Below are positions 35,790 through 44,459 of a stretch of DNA of 54,596 nt, in pieces. Every line of letters begins with the position of its first letter. Positions within the stretch are counted from its first letter, which is position 1. The stretch spans positions 1 to 54,596 of the forward strand of contig JANXLY010000389.1 of assembly GCA_025354885.1 (NCBI GenBank), written 5' to 3'. The stretch comes from Acidobacteriota bacterium. GTDB taxonomy: Bacteria; Acidobacteriota; Terriglobia; Bryobacterales; Bryobacteraceae. Below the pieces are notes generated by a model that saw only the letters and a list, made by a program, of their open reading frames with translations, did no database searches and was not told the origin of the DNA. The translations under genes were made by a program, and so were the position numbers.

Positions 35790-36311
35790 TTACGCCGCTC
35801 TGTACTTCCGCAGCAATTCGTACAACACGATCGCCCCCGCACTTGACACATTCAGCGAATGCTTCACCCCCAGCATTGGCAGCCGCACAAAGGTATCGCA
35901 ACGCCCCAGCAATTCATCCCCGATCCCGTCCACCTCATGCCCAAACAGCAGCAACACCGGCCAGCGCGGCTTCCAGTCAAACAGATCCACTGCCGTTACT
36001 GCCGTCTCGATCGCCGCAATCTCATAACCCCGCCCGTGCATTTCATCTACAGTTTCAAGTGCATTCGGGCTATCCAACCACCGCACGCTATCCTCTGCCC
36101 CCAGCGCCGTCTTCGTAATCGCATTCTTCGGAGGCCGCGCCGTAATCCCGCTCAGGTAAATACTCTCAATACCCGCCCCATCCGCAGTCCTAAAAAAACT
36201 CCCTACGTTATACATGCTCCGTATGTTGTCTAGCAACAACGACACCGGCAGCTTCTCAATATGGTCATAGGTCAAGGCCGCCTGAGTCACTCGAAATGGA
36301 ACCCGATCCAT
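35790..36311 (-). CDS. SpoU/TrmH-family RNA 2'-O-methyltransferase
   Basis: The 173-residue protein, starting at the ATG at 36311 just 2 bp after the M50 gene stop, has the trefoil-knot SPOUT fold. It shows LLLDNIRSMYNVGSFFRTADGAGI (motif 1), LLLFGHEVDGIG (motif 2) and LPMLGVKHSLNVSSAGAIVLYELLR (motif 3). It should methylate a ribose 2'-OH in tRNA or rRNA using SAM. The short form without an N-terminal RNA-binding extension is like TrmH/TrmL; the exact target is unclear. An in-frame start at 36503 lies inside the M50 gene and is rejected. It is within the clpB-led leftward group. Confidence 0.9.
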   Translation of the reverse strand: MDRVPFRVTQAALTYDHIEKLPVSLLLDNIRSMYNVGSFFRTADGAGIESIYLSGITARPPKNAITKTALGAEDSVRWLDSPNALETVDEMHGRGYEIAAIETAVTAVDLFDWKPRWPVLLLFGHEVDGIGDELLGRCDTFVRLPMLGVKHSLNVSSAGAIVLYELLRKYRAA

Positions 36312-36313
36312 CG

Positions 36314-37339
36314 CTAATTTCCGCTCATCATGGGCCGGTCCCAGTGCGCCGTCCACATACTGAACAATCCAAACGCAACCAGCAACCCCACTAACTGATA
36401 GAGAATTCCATTGTCCTCGTCCTCCGGCAGATCCTTCGTAAACATCCGGTAAGTCGCCCCCAAGGCAATCAGAAAGAACATAGTCTCCGAGCTCAGATAC
36501 CACATGCCCAGCATCGTTCCCAGCACCATGCCTCGCTGTTTGCGCCCCAGCACTTTGTAGGCATGGCTGCCATCCAGTCCAAATAACGGCACCAGGTTAA
36601 ACAGATTGATCACTGCCCCGGTGTGCGAAACAGCCGACATCCAGCGCAACTCGAGAAATTGCGCCCCCATTTCAAACAACAGGCAGGCCCCCAGTCCCCA
36701 CCACGGACCCCCGAGTCCAATTCGTGCATCCTCCCGCGGGTTCGTAATCGCCGCTTCGCTCCTCACAAAAGCGCCAAACATCGGAATGAACATCGGTGCT
36801 GTCGCCGGGATTCCAAAACGTCGAAACGCCCACATATGCCCCATCTCGTGCAAATAAATACTCACAATGATCCCTACCGCATAACGCCATCCATACAGCG
36901 CCCAATACACGCCCATCGAAGCAAACATCGACAGCAGCGTCGGCAATTTTGTCAGGCCCAGCAGCAGAAACTTCCCCTTCGTCGCAAGCAGTAAGGCAAA
37001 GGCCTTGAACTTCCACAACATCGCACCCGCTACACCAAAACTCCCCACCAGCTTCTTCCACGCCGGATCCTTCGGCACATCATGCGCCGTCGGCGGTGGC
37101 AATTCCGTCAGCTTCGCCGCTACCGCCTGATACTGCGAACTTCCGCGCGGCAGCATCATCAGCATCTGCTGAAACAGCGTTCGCGTCTCATCAAAATTCC
37201 CCACTGCTGCAGTCGCCCGCGCCCGCTCTGCCATCTCTTGCAACTCGCTCGCATACACCAGACGCTGACAAGCCGGGCAGGCAAGTACGCCCTCACTCAA
37301 CACTTCCCCGCACTGCTGGCAAAATTGCTTTGCTTCCAT
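36314..37339 (-). CDS. M50-family intramembrane metalloprotease with N-terminal zinc ribbon
   Basis: The 341-residue membrane protein begins with a zinc ribbon (C7-C10, C21-C24), a short charged helical segment (about 30-90), and then a site-2-protease-like core. The zinc-binding motif is H164-EMGH-168 in a hydrophobic helix; the second motif NLVPLFGLDGSHA supplies D256. About six transmembrane helices are visible. Such proteases cleave transmembrane segments, often of anti-sigma factors. The zinc ribbon and helical arm could recruit substrates. It directly abuts the zinc-ribbon membrane protein gene (no gap) in the group headed by clpB. The natural substrate is unknown. Confidence 0.85.
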   Translation of the reverse strand: MEAKQFCQQCGEVLSEGVLACPACQRLVYASELQEMAERARATAAVGNFDETRTLFQQMLMMLPRGSSQYQAVAAKLTELPPPTAHDVPKDPAWKKLVGSFGVAGAMLWKFKAFALLLATKGKFLLLGLTKLPTLLSMFASMGVYWALYGWRYAVGIIVSIYLHEMGHMWAFRRFGIPATAPMFIPMFGAFVRSEAAITNPREDARIGLGGPWWGLGACLLFEMGAQFLELRWMSAVSHTGAVINLFNLVPLFGLDGSHAYKVLGRKQRGMVLGTMLGMWYLSSETMFFLIALGATYRMFTKDLPEDEDNGILYQLVGLLVAFGLFSMWTAHWDRPMMSGN

Positions 37340-37972
37340 CTATGCTTTCTTTGCCACTTCAGTCGAATACGGTCCCCGCAGTGTAACCTTCGCGTTACCG
37401 GTCTGACGCCATGCCTGCTGCAATCCAAAGAACAAAATCAGCAACCCGAAAATCCCCCCAAACCCTTCCTTCATTTCAAGAAACGGCTTGCCAAAGGAAT
37501 ACAGCAACAACAACGGATAGCCTGTCCAACTGCTCGCCTCGCGCCCCTCCCGCCACAACGAATAAACCACCTGCACAAACAGGCTTCCACTGATCGCAAC
37601 ATAAGTCGCCACCACCGCTACAATCTGTACCGGCCTTCCCCCAAGTCCCGCCGTACCTTTCCTTGCCGCCTTGCCGATCAACCACCCCACCGCAATCGAA
37701 ATCAGCGCCAGTTCATACCCGGTGATAATCAGGATCAACGCATACCCCACCGCGCACGCAGCAGCCGCTCCAAACGCATACAGCGCACCACGTAACAGTA
37801 GCGCGCTGCCTGGTTCTTTCTGCGCTTTCTCAAGATTACTCGCGCAGTTGGGGCACACTGCCCGCTCGTTCGCTAGCGAATAGCTGCTCAAGATCCGAGC
37901 CCCGCACACAGCACAAGGGCCTACACCCGCCGGATTCGAGAATTCGGCCTTTTCAAATTGCAAGTCATCCAT
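37340..37972 (-). CDS. Zinc-ribbon multi-pass membrane protein
   Basis: The 210-residue protein has two CxxC pairs near the N terminus (C20/C23 and C40/C43) forming a zinc ribbon, then four hydrophobic segments (about 59-80, 85-103, 118-138, 170-190). The region between the second and third helices is basic. No family was recognised. The gene is 6 bp from clpB and touches the start of the M50 protease gene, so the three are probably translated from one message. A role as partner or adaptor for the zinc-ribbon protease is a reasonable guess from architecture and position. Confidence 0.7.
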   Translation of the reverse strand: MDDLQFEKAEFSNPAGVGPCAVCGARILSSYSLANERAVCPNCASNLEKAQKEPGSALLLRGALYAFGAAAACAVGYALILIITGYELALISIAVGWLIGKAARKGTAGLGGRPVQIVAVVATYVAISGSLFVQVVYSLWREGREASSWTGYPLLLLYSFGKPFLEMKEGFGGIFGLLILFFGLQQAWRQTGNAKVTLRGPYSTEVAKKA

Positions 37973-37978
37973 CAGAAC

Positions 37979-40627
37979 CTAGGCTAACAATGATTGCTCC
38001 TCTTCCACCACCTCAGGCACAACTGCATCGAAACGCAGGTTCCCTGTCGCCGGATCCATATCAATATTCACCCTCATCCCGTCGCGCACCTCCCCACTCA
38101 GCAATCTGCGTGCCAGCGGCGTCTCGATCTCCTTCTGGATGGCCCGCTTCAGTGGACGAGCTCCGTAGGCCGGATCATGGCCAATCCGCACCAGTTGCGC
38201 CCTTGCCGCGTCCGTCAATACCAGCTCGATCTTGCGGTCAGCCAAGCGCCCGCGGACACTGTTCAGCTGGATCTCGACAATCTCCTTCAGATGCTCTTCG
38301 CTCAAGGCATGGAAGACAATCGTCTCATCCACCCGATTCAAAAATTCCGGACGGAAAAACTTCTTCATCTCTTCCATCACCGACATTTTCATCATGTCGT
38401 AATCGCTACCTTCAAAGTTCCCCCGGAATTCAAGAATCCGGTGCGAACCGAGGTTCGAAGTCATGACAATAATCGTGTTCTTGAAGTCCACTCTCCGTCC
38501 CTGCCCATCCGTCAGATGCCCCTCATCGAGGATCTGCAACAACACATTAAACACATCCGGATGCGCCTTCTCGATTTCGTCAAACAGCACCACACAATAC
38601 GGTCGCCGCCGCACCAGTTCTGTCAACTGCCCGCCCTCTTCATAACCCACATATCCGGGAGGCGCGCCAATCAGTCGAGAAACATTGTGCTTCTCCTGAT
38701 ACTCGGTCATATCAATCCGCACCATCGCCCGCTCATCGTCAAACAGATAGCTGGCCAGTGCCCGAGCAAGCTCCGTCTTGCCAACCCCCGTTGGTCCAAG
38801 AAAGATAAAACTGCCAATCGGCCGCTTCGGATCCTTGATCCCGCTCCGTGCCCGCAACACCGCTTCCGATACTGCCGTTACTGCTTCTGCCTGTCCAATC
38901 ACACGCTCGTGCAATTCGTCCTCAAGATGCAATAACTTCTGCATCTCCCCTTCCAGCAGCTTCGATACCGGCACTCCCGTCCATCGCGCCACAACCGCCG
39001 CGATATCCTCTTCATCCACAACTTCCTTCAGTAATTTCGCCTGTCCCTGATTCGCCGCAAGCTTTGCTTCGGTCTCGGTCAGGTCCCGTTCCAGTTGCGG
39101 AATCTCGCCAAACTTCAGCTTCGCCGCCGCGCTGTAATCCGCCAGCCTCTCCACCCGGTCAAGGTCTGCCCGCTTCTGCTCCAGCTTCTCCCGAATCAGC
39201 CGCAACTGATCGACGCCACCCTTCTCCAGATCCCACTGAGCCCGCAGTGCATCCGAATCCGTTTTCAGATCAGTCAATTCCTTATCTAGCTTCTCCAGGC
39301 GATTCTTCGATGCGTCATCGCTTTCCTTACTCAACGCCGTTCGTTCAATCTCAAGCTGCATCACGCGACGCGAAATCTCATCCATCTCCGCCGGCATCGA
39401 ATCGATTTCGGTCCGCAATTTCGCCGCTGCCTCGTCCATCAAGTCGATCGCCTTATCCGGCAAAAATCGATCTGCAATATACCGATCCGACAACACCGCT
39501 GCCGCAACCAGCGCCGAGTCCTTGATCCTCACCCCGTGGTGCACTTCGTATCTCTCCTTCAATCCACGCAAAATCGAAATCGTATCTTCCACCGTCGGCT
39601 GATCCACCATCACCGGCTGAAAACGCCTCTCCAGCGCCGCGTCCTTCTCGATGTACTTTTTGTACTCATCAAGCGTCGTCGCCCCAATGCAATGCAATTC
39701 CCCTCTTGCCAGCATCGGCTTTAGCAAATTGCCCGCATCCATTGAGCCCTCAGTCTTGCCCGCACCCACCACCGTATGCAGCTCATCAATGAATAAAATC
39801 ACCTGTCCCTGTGCCGTTGTAACTTCTTTCAGCACAGCCTTCAGTCGCTCTTCAAATTCACCTCGATACTTTGCTCCTGCAATGAGCGCACCCATATCAA
39901 GCGACACCACTCGCTTGTTCTTCAATCCCTCCGGTACATCGCCGCGCACAATGCGCTGTGCCAGCCCTTCTGCAATCGCCGTCTTGCCAACGCCAGGTTC
40001 CCCGATCAGCACCGGGTTGTTCTTCGTCCTCCGCGACAACACTTGTATCACTCGCCGAATTTCTTCATCGCGGCCGATCACCGGGTCCAGCTTCCCCTGC
40101 GCTGCCGACGCCGTCAGATCACGCCCATACTTTTCCAGAGACTCATAAGTCTCTTCAGGATTTTGACTCGTCACTCGTTGTGCTCCCCTCACTCCCGCGA
40201 TCGCTGCTTCCAGCTTCGCCCGCGTCACACCCATTTCCTTCAACACCCGACCCGCCGCCCCCGTATCCTGCACCGCCGCCAGTAACACATGCTCCACACT
40301 CAAAAAATCATCTTTGCGCTTCTTCGCCTCATCCTCAGCGTCAGAAAACAGCTTCGTCAGCCGCTGTGTCACATAGATCTGCTCCGGTCCCCCCGTCTGC
40401 GTCGATACTTTCGGCAGTCGCTCCAGTTCCCGCTCCAGCCGCTGCTTCACCAGCTCCGGCTGCAGCTCCGCTTTCTTGAATATCCCCGACGCCAATCCAT
40501 TCTGCTGATCAAGCAGCGCCACCAGTTCATGCTCCACATCCACTTGCTGATTCTGTAGCTTCAGCGCCATCCCCTGCGCTGTCTTCAATGATTCCTGAAC
40601 TTTTTCCGTGAAACGATTGAAATCCAT
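37979..40627 (-). CDS. clpB: ATP-dependent disaggregase ClpB
   Basis: ClpB is a hexameric AAA+ chaperone that rescues aggregated proteins with DnaK. The 882-residue protein has the Clp N-terminal domain (1-145), nucleotide-binding domain 1 with Walker A GEPGVGKT and Walker [10 protein letters not shown], a long coiled-coil middle domain (about 400-530), and domain 2 with [11 protein letters not shown] and [15 protein letters not shown], ending with the small D2 domain. The middle domain separates it from ClpA/ClpC. It heads a leftward group that goes on to the zinc-ribbon membrane proteins, an RNA methyltransferase and redox proteins. The 116-bp upstream gap lacks a recognisable CIRCE element. 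Confidence 0.97.
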   Translation of the reverse strand: MDFNRFTEKVQESLKTAQGMALKLQNQQVDVEHELVALLDQQNGLASGIFKKAELQPELVKQRLERELERLPKVSTQTGGPEQIYVTQRLTKLFSDAEDEAKKRKDDFLSVEHVLLAAVQDTGAAGRVLKEMGVTRAKLEAAIAGVRGAQRVTSQNPEETYESLEKYGRDLTASAAQGKLDPVIGRDEEIRRVIQVLSRRTKNNPVLIGEPGVGKTAIAEGLAQRIVRGDVPEGLKNKRVVSLDMGALIAGAKYRGEFEERLKAVLKEVTTAQGQVILFIDELHTVVGAGKTEGSMDAGNLLKPMLARGELHCIGATTLDEYKKYIEKDAALERRFQPVMVDQPTVEDTISILRGLKERYEVHHGVRIKDSALVAAAVLSDRYIADRFLPDKAIDLMDEAAAKLRTEIDSMPAEMDEISRRVMQLEIERTALSKESDDASKNRLEKLDKELTDLKTDSDALRAQWDLEKGGVDQLRLIREKLEQKRADLDRVERLADYSAAAKLKFGEIPQLERDLTETEAKLAANQGQAKLLKEVVDEEDIAAVVARWTGVPVSKLLEGEMQKLLHLEDELHERVIGQAEAVTAVSEAVLRARSGIKDPKRPIGSFIFLGPTGVGKTELARALASYLFDDERAMVRIDMTEYQEKHNVSRLIGAPPGYVGYEEGGQLTELVRRRPYCVVLFDEIEKAHPDVFNVLLQILDEGHLTDGQGRRVDFKNTIIVMTSNLGSHRILEFRGNFEGSDYDMMKMSVMEEMKKFFRPEFLNRVDETIVFHALSEEHLKEIVEIQLNSVRGRLADRKIELVLTDAARAQLVRIGHDPAYGARPLKRAIQKEIETPLARRLLSGEVRDGMRVNIDMDPATGNLRFDAVVPEVVEEEQSLLA

Positions 40628-40743
40628 ATTTATACCTATCTGGAGATTATCAGCTTAGCCATAGATTGTCTAGTTATATGAGCGTTTCACGCTAAGATAA
40701 TTTCGTTTCCGACTGCAAGCGCCACGTAATATGCTGTCTAGAG
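40628..40743. promoter_or_regulatory. Divergent intergenic region of clpB and a lipoprotein gene
   Basis: This 116-bp AT-rich gap must hold both promoters. A small perfect dyad AGCGT-TTC-ACGCT lies at 40681-40693, and CTTAGC (40654-40659) is mirrored by GCTAAG (40691-40696). On the minus strand TATAAC (40678-40673) could be a -10 box for clpB. No CIRCE, HAIR or clear sigma-32 motif was found. Confidence 0.3.
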
Positions 40744-41154
40744 ATGAAGTTTGCAGTCCTTACCTTCGGCCTCGTTTGCCTCAGCGCCTGCAATCCCTCT
40801 TCTGCGGGTACCGCTGCCAGCCCCGAAGAAGCTAAGTCCTACATCCGCGAGCTCGCTCTCGGCACTGTCGAAATGAAGGCTGCCGAAAGCTTTGGCGGTC
40901 AGCAACTCGTTGAAATTACAGGGGTAATCCGAAATAATGGCCCCCGTCCCCTAAAGAAGGTAGACCTCACCTGCATATTCTATGACCCCTACAATCAGGT
41001 CATCCTCCGCGAAACTGTCCCTATCGTCCGCCCCGATAAAGGTGGTCTCAAATCGAACGAAACCAAGCCTTTCCGGCTCCCCTTCGACACCATCCCGAGA
41101 TCCTGGAATCAGACTCTCCCCCAAATGGTCATGGCCGGAGTCGTATTCGAATAA
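40744..41154 (+). CDS. Small lipoprotein with FxLYD-like beta domain
   Basis: The 136-residue product has a lipobox (LSAC, C16) after a short hydrophobic segment. The mature part contains strands with VEITGVIRNNGPRPLKKVDLTCIFYDPYNQVI, similar to immunoglobulin-like FxLYD/DUF-type domains in which a secreted beta-sandwich follows 'I-G-V-N-G--P' patterns. A function is not known. The stop TAA overlaps the ATG of the receiver-domain fusion gene (41154), so both are translated together. It is divergent from clpB. Confidence 0.7.
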   Translation: MKFAVLTFGLVCLSACNPSSAGTAASPEEAKSYIRELALGTVEMKAAESFGGQQLVEITGVIRNNGPRPLKKVDLTCIFYDPYNQVILRETVPIVRPDKGGLKSNETKPFRLPFDTIPRSWNQTLPQMVMAGVVFE

Positions 41155-42380
41155 TGTCTCGCATTCACCTCATCGAAGACGATCGCGACCAACGACAGCT
41201 CCGTGGCATGCTCCTCGAATCCCAGGGCCACACGCTAGTCAACGCTGCCGACAACCCCGAGCTTATCCTGATGGACCTCCGCATACCCACCCTCAGCGCC
41301 GGACTTGATCGCATCCGCACAATCAAAAGTTCACAATCCCCGCCCAAGCTGGTAGTCTTGAGCGGTGCTGCCTCAGAACTCCGCGGCACCCCCGAAGAAT
41401 CCATGGTCGACGTCATCCTCGAAAAACCCTGCCCCACAGGCAAACTCCTCAGCACTATCCAGACTCTACTGCTCCTGCTTTTCATCGCCACGCTAGCCAA
41501 CGCACAGCCCAAAGACCTCAAGCGCCACGCCCCCATCCTCTACCAACGCGCCGACACCATTGGAACTCAAAGCGACGTTCCGCTCCTCATGTATTGCGAA
41601 TGGGACCAGAACGAAAACTCGTTAACCTACACAGTCATCTTTTCTAACGAAGACGGCGGCACGTCAACCCGCGACCTCATGGCTCGTTGGGGACGCACCA
41701 CCGACATCGAATACGTCTACAAAGTCTGGCTCAATGCCGATGGCTCAGCCTCGCGCCGCGAGATCCAGACCCGCGACCACAAAGACATTGAATTCACCGG
41801 GCCCTTCGAACAAGACCGTCCCCTCCTCGTCCCCGTCACCCGCAACAACATGGTCGCCGGAGCAACCGAAAAAACCGGCCAGCGCTACGACTTCGATCCG
41901 CTGCTCGTTGACCTTCGCGATCACTCCCGCGAATATGTCATGGATCTCAAACCCGAAACCTGGCGCATCATGGGCGAAGAACTCAAGCGCGAAAACAAAC
42001 TCCGCCCCTATGGAATCGTCCGTGGCGAAGACATCAGCGATCCCGCCAACTATGCCTACATCGAATTCAAATCTACTCAACGCGACGGTGGCCGCATCGC
42101 TGTTGGTGTGGAGCGCATGGGTGCCCGCATGCAGATGAGCCACCTCGGCAAAGCAGGCGACACCGTCGAACGCAGCGGCTGGATGCGAATCGCAACAGAA
42201 CTCCCCCCTGGTACCCGCCTCCCACAGATCAGCCAAGTCTCCTTCTCCTGCTTTGGTAAAGGTTCCTGCCTGCTCGAAAAAATCGCCTTCATCGAACTCG
42301 GTGGCCAGCGCGGTCAGCTCGTCTTTGGTGCACCTGTTGAAATCAAGGCAGGCGAACAATGGTTCTCCAGGTTAAGGTAA
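41154..42380 (+). CDS. Shortened receiver domain fused to signal peptide and secreted domain
   Basis: The 408-residue protein begins with a response-regulator receiver: acidic pair D9/D10, phosphoacceptor D41 in LILMDLRIP, S70 in VVLSG, and K91 in ILEKPC. The distance D10-D41 is 31 residues, against 44 in CheY (D13-D57), so the beta2-alpha2 part is missing, while later spacings are normal. The end of the receiver runs directly into a hydrophobic run with an ANA-Q cleavage-like site (residues 105-118) and then a 290-residue domain with VIFSNEDGGTSTRDLMARWGRTTDIEYVY. That pattern is familiar from acidobacterial secreted proteins, but its function is unknown. No separate start codon with a ribosome binding site was found at the junction. 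The end overlaps DUF167 by 22 bp. Confidence 0.75.
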   Translation: MSRIHLIEDDRDQRQLRGMLLESQGHTLVNAADNPELILMDLRIPTLSAGLDRIRTIKSSQSPPKLVVLSGAASELRGTPEESMVDVILEKPCPTGKLLSTIQTLLLLLFIATLANAQPKDLKRHAPILYQRADTIGTQSDVPLLMYCEWDQNENSLTYTVIFSNEDGGTSTRDLMARWGRTTDIEYVYKVWLNADGSASRREIQTRDHKDIEFTGPFEQDRPLLVPVTRNNMVAGATEKTGQRYDFDPLLVDLRDHSREYVMDLKPETWRIMGEELKRENKLRPYGIVRGEDISDPANYAYIEFKSTQRDGGRIAVGVERMGARMQMSHLGKAGDTVERSGWMRIATELPPGTRLPQISQVSFSCFGKGSCLLEKIAFIELGGQRGQLVFGAPVEIKAGEQWFSRLR

Positions 42381-42667
42381 TCCCCCGCGCTCAGCGCAGC
42401 GAAGTGATCGGCCCCATGGCCGACGGCACTCTCAAAGTAAAGATTGCCGCCGTTCCCGAAGACGGCAAGGCAAACGAAGAGCTCTGCCGCACCCTAGCCG
42501 CTCACTACAAAGTCCGCCGCTCATCCGTCGAAGTCATTTCGGGGCAAACCAACACCCGCAAAATGGTCCGTCTCCCCGACACTCCTGAGTCGATTACTCC
42601 TGAGCCTTCGCCACCTGCGGTGTCAACTTCTTCGCCCGCTCCAGATCCGTCCGCAACTGCCGCGTAA
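42359..42667 (+). CDS. DUF167 / YggU-family protein with overprinted tail
   Basis: The core (residues 1-75) matches the small DUF167 (YggU) family: QVKVIPRAQRSEVIG, GTLKVKIAAVPEDGKANEELCRTLA, VEVISGQTNTRKMVRL. The family is conserved and structurally known, but its function is not. The last 27 residues are Pro/Ser/Thr/Ala-rich and lie antisense to the C-terminal coding part of the convergent gene at 42594. The family normally ends near residue 75-100, so the tail is probably non-functional read-through. The start lies inside the preceding gene by 22 bp. Confidence 0.85.
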   Translation: MVLQVKVIPRAQRSEVIGPMADGTLKVKIAAVPEDGKANEELCRTLAAHYKVRRSSVEVISGQTNTRKMVRLPDTPESITPEPSPPAVSTSSPAPDPSATAA

Positions 42668-43268
42668 TCTTCTCCGCCACATCCGCCGATGCCCCACGAA
42701 ACTTGGCCCCCAAACTCTCCTGCGTTGTAGACCACAAGACATCCCCTTCCTTGTTCACAATTCTTACCGCAGCCACTGCCTCATGCTTTCGCTCATGTAT
42801 CTTCGTGTCTTCACTCTGCGTTACCCCGATCGATGCTCCAGCCCGCTCCGAATTTCGCCCATTCACCGACCCGCGCCCCGACGTAACCCCACTCCTCACA
42901 CCCAGACTCTCGTGCGACGAAAATTGATCGGTGAACACTAAGTCCTCCGCCGTACCTTTCAAAAACGCATCCGCCCGCTCAGGGTTCTCCGTCACTCCAA
43001 AAAGTCCCGCTGCCTGCAAAGCCGCGATAATCATGTCCCGAATCTGGTTCGCCGCTTCGCCCCCATTCAATTCCAGCACATGCAGCCGCCGGATCCGCAA
43101 CAACTGCGTCAGCCCCTCTTCAATCGGATTCAACGGAACCTCAAGCCTTGCCACCGCCGCTTCAGGGATCGCCGTTAGCGCTGGCTTTTCCGCCGCCGCG
43201 GCTGTCAACCCCGACCATCCAAACCCAAGCAGCAATTGCTTAGCTGCGGTACGCCTTCCGGGCTTCAT
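42594..43268 (-). CDS. Exported protein of unknown function
   Basis: The 224-residue protein has a basic N terminus and a hydrophobic stretch ending in AAAA (residues 1-26), a likely signal peptide. The mature part contains a helix-rich segment (MIIAALQAAGLFGVTEN), then ADAFLKGTAEDLVFTD and alternating strands ending in AVAAVRIVNKEGDVLWSTTQES, somewhat like LptE/CsgG-type or DUF4136-like outer-membrane lipoprotein folds. No family was recognised. Its first 29 bp overlap the upstream gene and its last 74 bp overlap the DUF167 gene. It probably forms an operon with the gene at 43240. Confidence 0.65.
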   Translation of the reverse strand: MKPGRRTAAKQLLLGFGWSGLTAAAAEKPALTAIPEAAVARLEVPLNPIEEGLTQLLRIRRLHVLELNGGEAANQIRDMIIAALQAAGLFGVTENPERADAFLKGTAEDLVFTDQFSSHESLGVRSGVTSGRGSVNGRNSERAGASIGVTQSEDTKIHERKHEAVAAVRIVNKEGDVLWSTTQESLGAKFRGASADVAEKITRQLRTDLERAKKLTPQVAKAQE

Positions 43269-43716
43269 CGTCTTGTACCTGTACCTTCAATCCTGTTCGT
43301 GCTTCTAGACTCGCCAACATCGGCCGTACCGCCGATTTCGGCAGACGCAAAACAAGCGCCTGATCTTTCCCCTGCTCGTCCTTATAGTGAATGGTCAAAA
43401 AGTGATCCCGCTTCTTGCTCAACAGGAACAATGGCGAAAGCAACACTGCTTCCAGATACCGCCGGTCCACTTTTTGCCCGTACTCGAGCGTTCGCACTTG
43501 CGCGTAGGTGATCCTCACGCGCTTCTGCTTGATCTCGAATGTCATCGCATCCGATTGATCCATCAACAGGCGTCCATCTTGGCCTGGCTTGATCCCAGTC
43601 AGCGTTCCACCGACAAACTCGGCTTTCCCGTCAGCTCCATCCATTCCCTTCAGGCAAAGAGCCAGACAAAGCACGAGTTCCATTCGAAACACACCTAGAT
43701 AACGCATCCTTATCAT
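43240..43716 (-). CDS. Exported protein of unknown function
   Basis: The 158-residue product has an N-terminal hydrophobic segment (ELVLCLALCLKG) that should be a signal peptide. Several starts are possible: 43716, 43707 and 43683; the last follows an AGGTG ribosome binding site. The mature domain shows DQSDAMTFEIKQKRVRITYAQVRTLEYGQKV and HFLTIHYKDEQGKDQALVLRLP, an all-beta arrangement with a PH-like flavour near 95-130. Similar small proteins are common in Acidobacteria, but no role is known. The gene reads away from a 149-bp divergent gap. Confidence 0.6.
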   Translation of the reverse strand: MIRMRYLGVFRMELVLCLALCLKGMDGADGKAEFVGGTLTGIKPGQDGRLLMDQSDAMTFEIKQKRVRITYAQVRTLEYGQKVDRRYLEAVLLSPLFLLSKKRDHFLTIHYKDEQGKDQALVLRLPKSAVRPMLASLEARTGLKVQVQDDEARKAYRS

Positions 43717-43722
43717 AGTGGA

Positions 43723-43786
43723 AAGTGTGTGGGAATGATCTCAATAATTTGGAAAACTCTTAGGACTAATAGTACTGCCCACACTT
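43723..43786. repeat. Imperfect inverted repeat in a divergent intergenic region
   Basis: AAGTGTGTGGG (43723-43733) is mirrored by CCCACACTT (43778-43786), 44 bp apart, with a 2-nt difference. The gap (43717-43865) separates the gene at 43240 from the sulfite-oxidase-like gene. The arms could be paired operator half-sites for a common regulator; nothing else recognisable lies in the gap. Confidence 0.4.
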
Positions 43787-43865
43787 AGGGGCATCCCCAA
43801 ATACCCCTTTCTGTTATTACCAATGCCGACATCCAAATGGCCCTCCGACACATCCAACCATTGAA

Positions 43866-44459
43866 ATGATCATTTCCCCCGATACCAGGCGCGACCAGCG
43901 CATCCCTCCTGGTCAAAGCCAAACCATCAAATGGCCCGTCCTCGACGCCAGCGGTCCCCCGCCTCCCATCGACATGGCCAAATGGCGTCTCGACATTTTC
44001 GGCCTCGTCGAGAAAGAAGTCTCCCTCAACTGGGAAGAATTCCTGGCGCTCCCTCGCACCGAAGTCTTCTCAGACTTCCACTGTGTCACTCGCTGGTCCC
44101 GTCTCGACAACACCTGGACCGGTGTCGCAGTCTCAACCCTTCTCGAACTCGCTGGTGGCCCCAAACCTGAAGCAAAATTCGTCAGCGCTCTAGGCTACGA
44201 CTTCGGCTGGACGACCAACCTCCCCCTCGCCGACTTCCTCGCCTCCGACGCCCTCGTTGCCACCCATCACGATGGCCAGCCCCTCACGATCGAACACGGT
44301 GCCCCCGCTCGCCTGATCGTCCCCCAGCTCTACGCCTGGAAGAGCGCCAAATGGCTCGGTGGACTCGAACTCCTTGCCGAAGACCGCGCTGGCTTCTGGG
44401 AACGCAACGGATATCATATGCACGGGGACCCTTGGAAGGAGGAACGTTTTGGCTATTAG
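43866..44459 (+). CDS. Sulfite oxidase-like molybdopterin oxidoreductase
   Basis: The 197-residue protein matches the short cytosolic form of the sulfite-oxidase/YedY catalytic domain. It shows ISPDTRRDQRIPPGQ at the N terminus, LDIFGLVEKEVSLNWEEFLALP, and the molybdenum-ligand cysteine C73 in FHCVTRWS. Later parts are TTNLPLADFLASDALVATHHDGQPL, HGAPARLIVPQLYAWKSAKW and FWERNGYHMHGDPWKEERFGY. Lacking a signal peptide, it is likely cytoplasmic; substrate is unknown. The next gene starts inside its last codons with a strong ribosome binding site, so the two are coupled. Confidence 0.9.
   Translation: MIISPDTRRDQRIPPGQSQTIKWPVLDASGPPPPIDMAKWRLDIFGLVEKEVSLNWEEFLALPRTEVFSDFHCVTRWSRLDNTWTGVAVSTLLELAGGPKPEAKFVSALGYDFGWTTNLPLADFLASDALVATHHDGQPLTIEHGAPARLIVPQLYAWKSAKWLGGLELLAEDRAGFWERNGYHMHGDPWKEERFGY
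44436..44442 (+). promoter_or_regulatory. Ribosome binding site fixing a TTG start
   Basis: AAGGAGG lies 6 nt before TTG at 44449, inside the end of the sulfite-oxidase-like gene. From TTG the protein begins MAISRRTIFASAAP, a twin-arginine-like signal. The in-frame ATG at 44359 has no ribosome binding site and would add 30 residues from the preceding gene. Confidence 0.8.

Noticed and set aside
35410-36233. Frames on both strands around the DUF1223-SpoU junction
   Set aside because: They are extensions or complements of the two real genes; the 48-bp gap between these contains nothing else.
40628-40743. Heat-shock operator (CIRCE or HAIR) before clpB
   Set aside because: Looked for TTAGCACTC-N9-GAGTGCTAA and CTTGAGT-N7-ACTCAAG; only a small AGCGT/ACGCT dyad is present.
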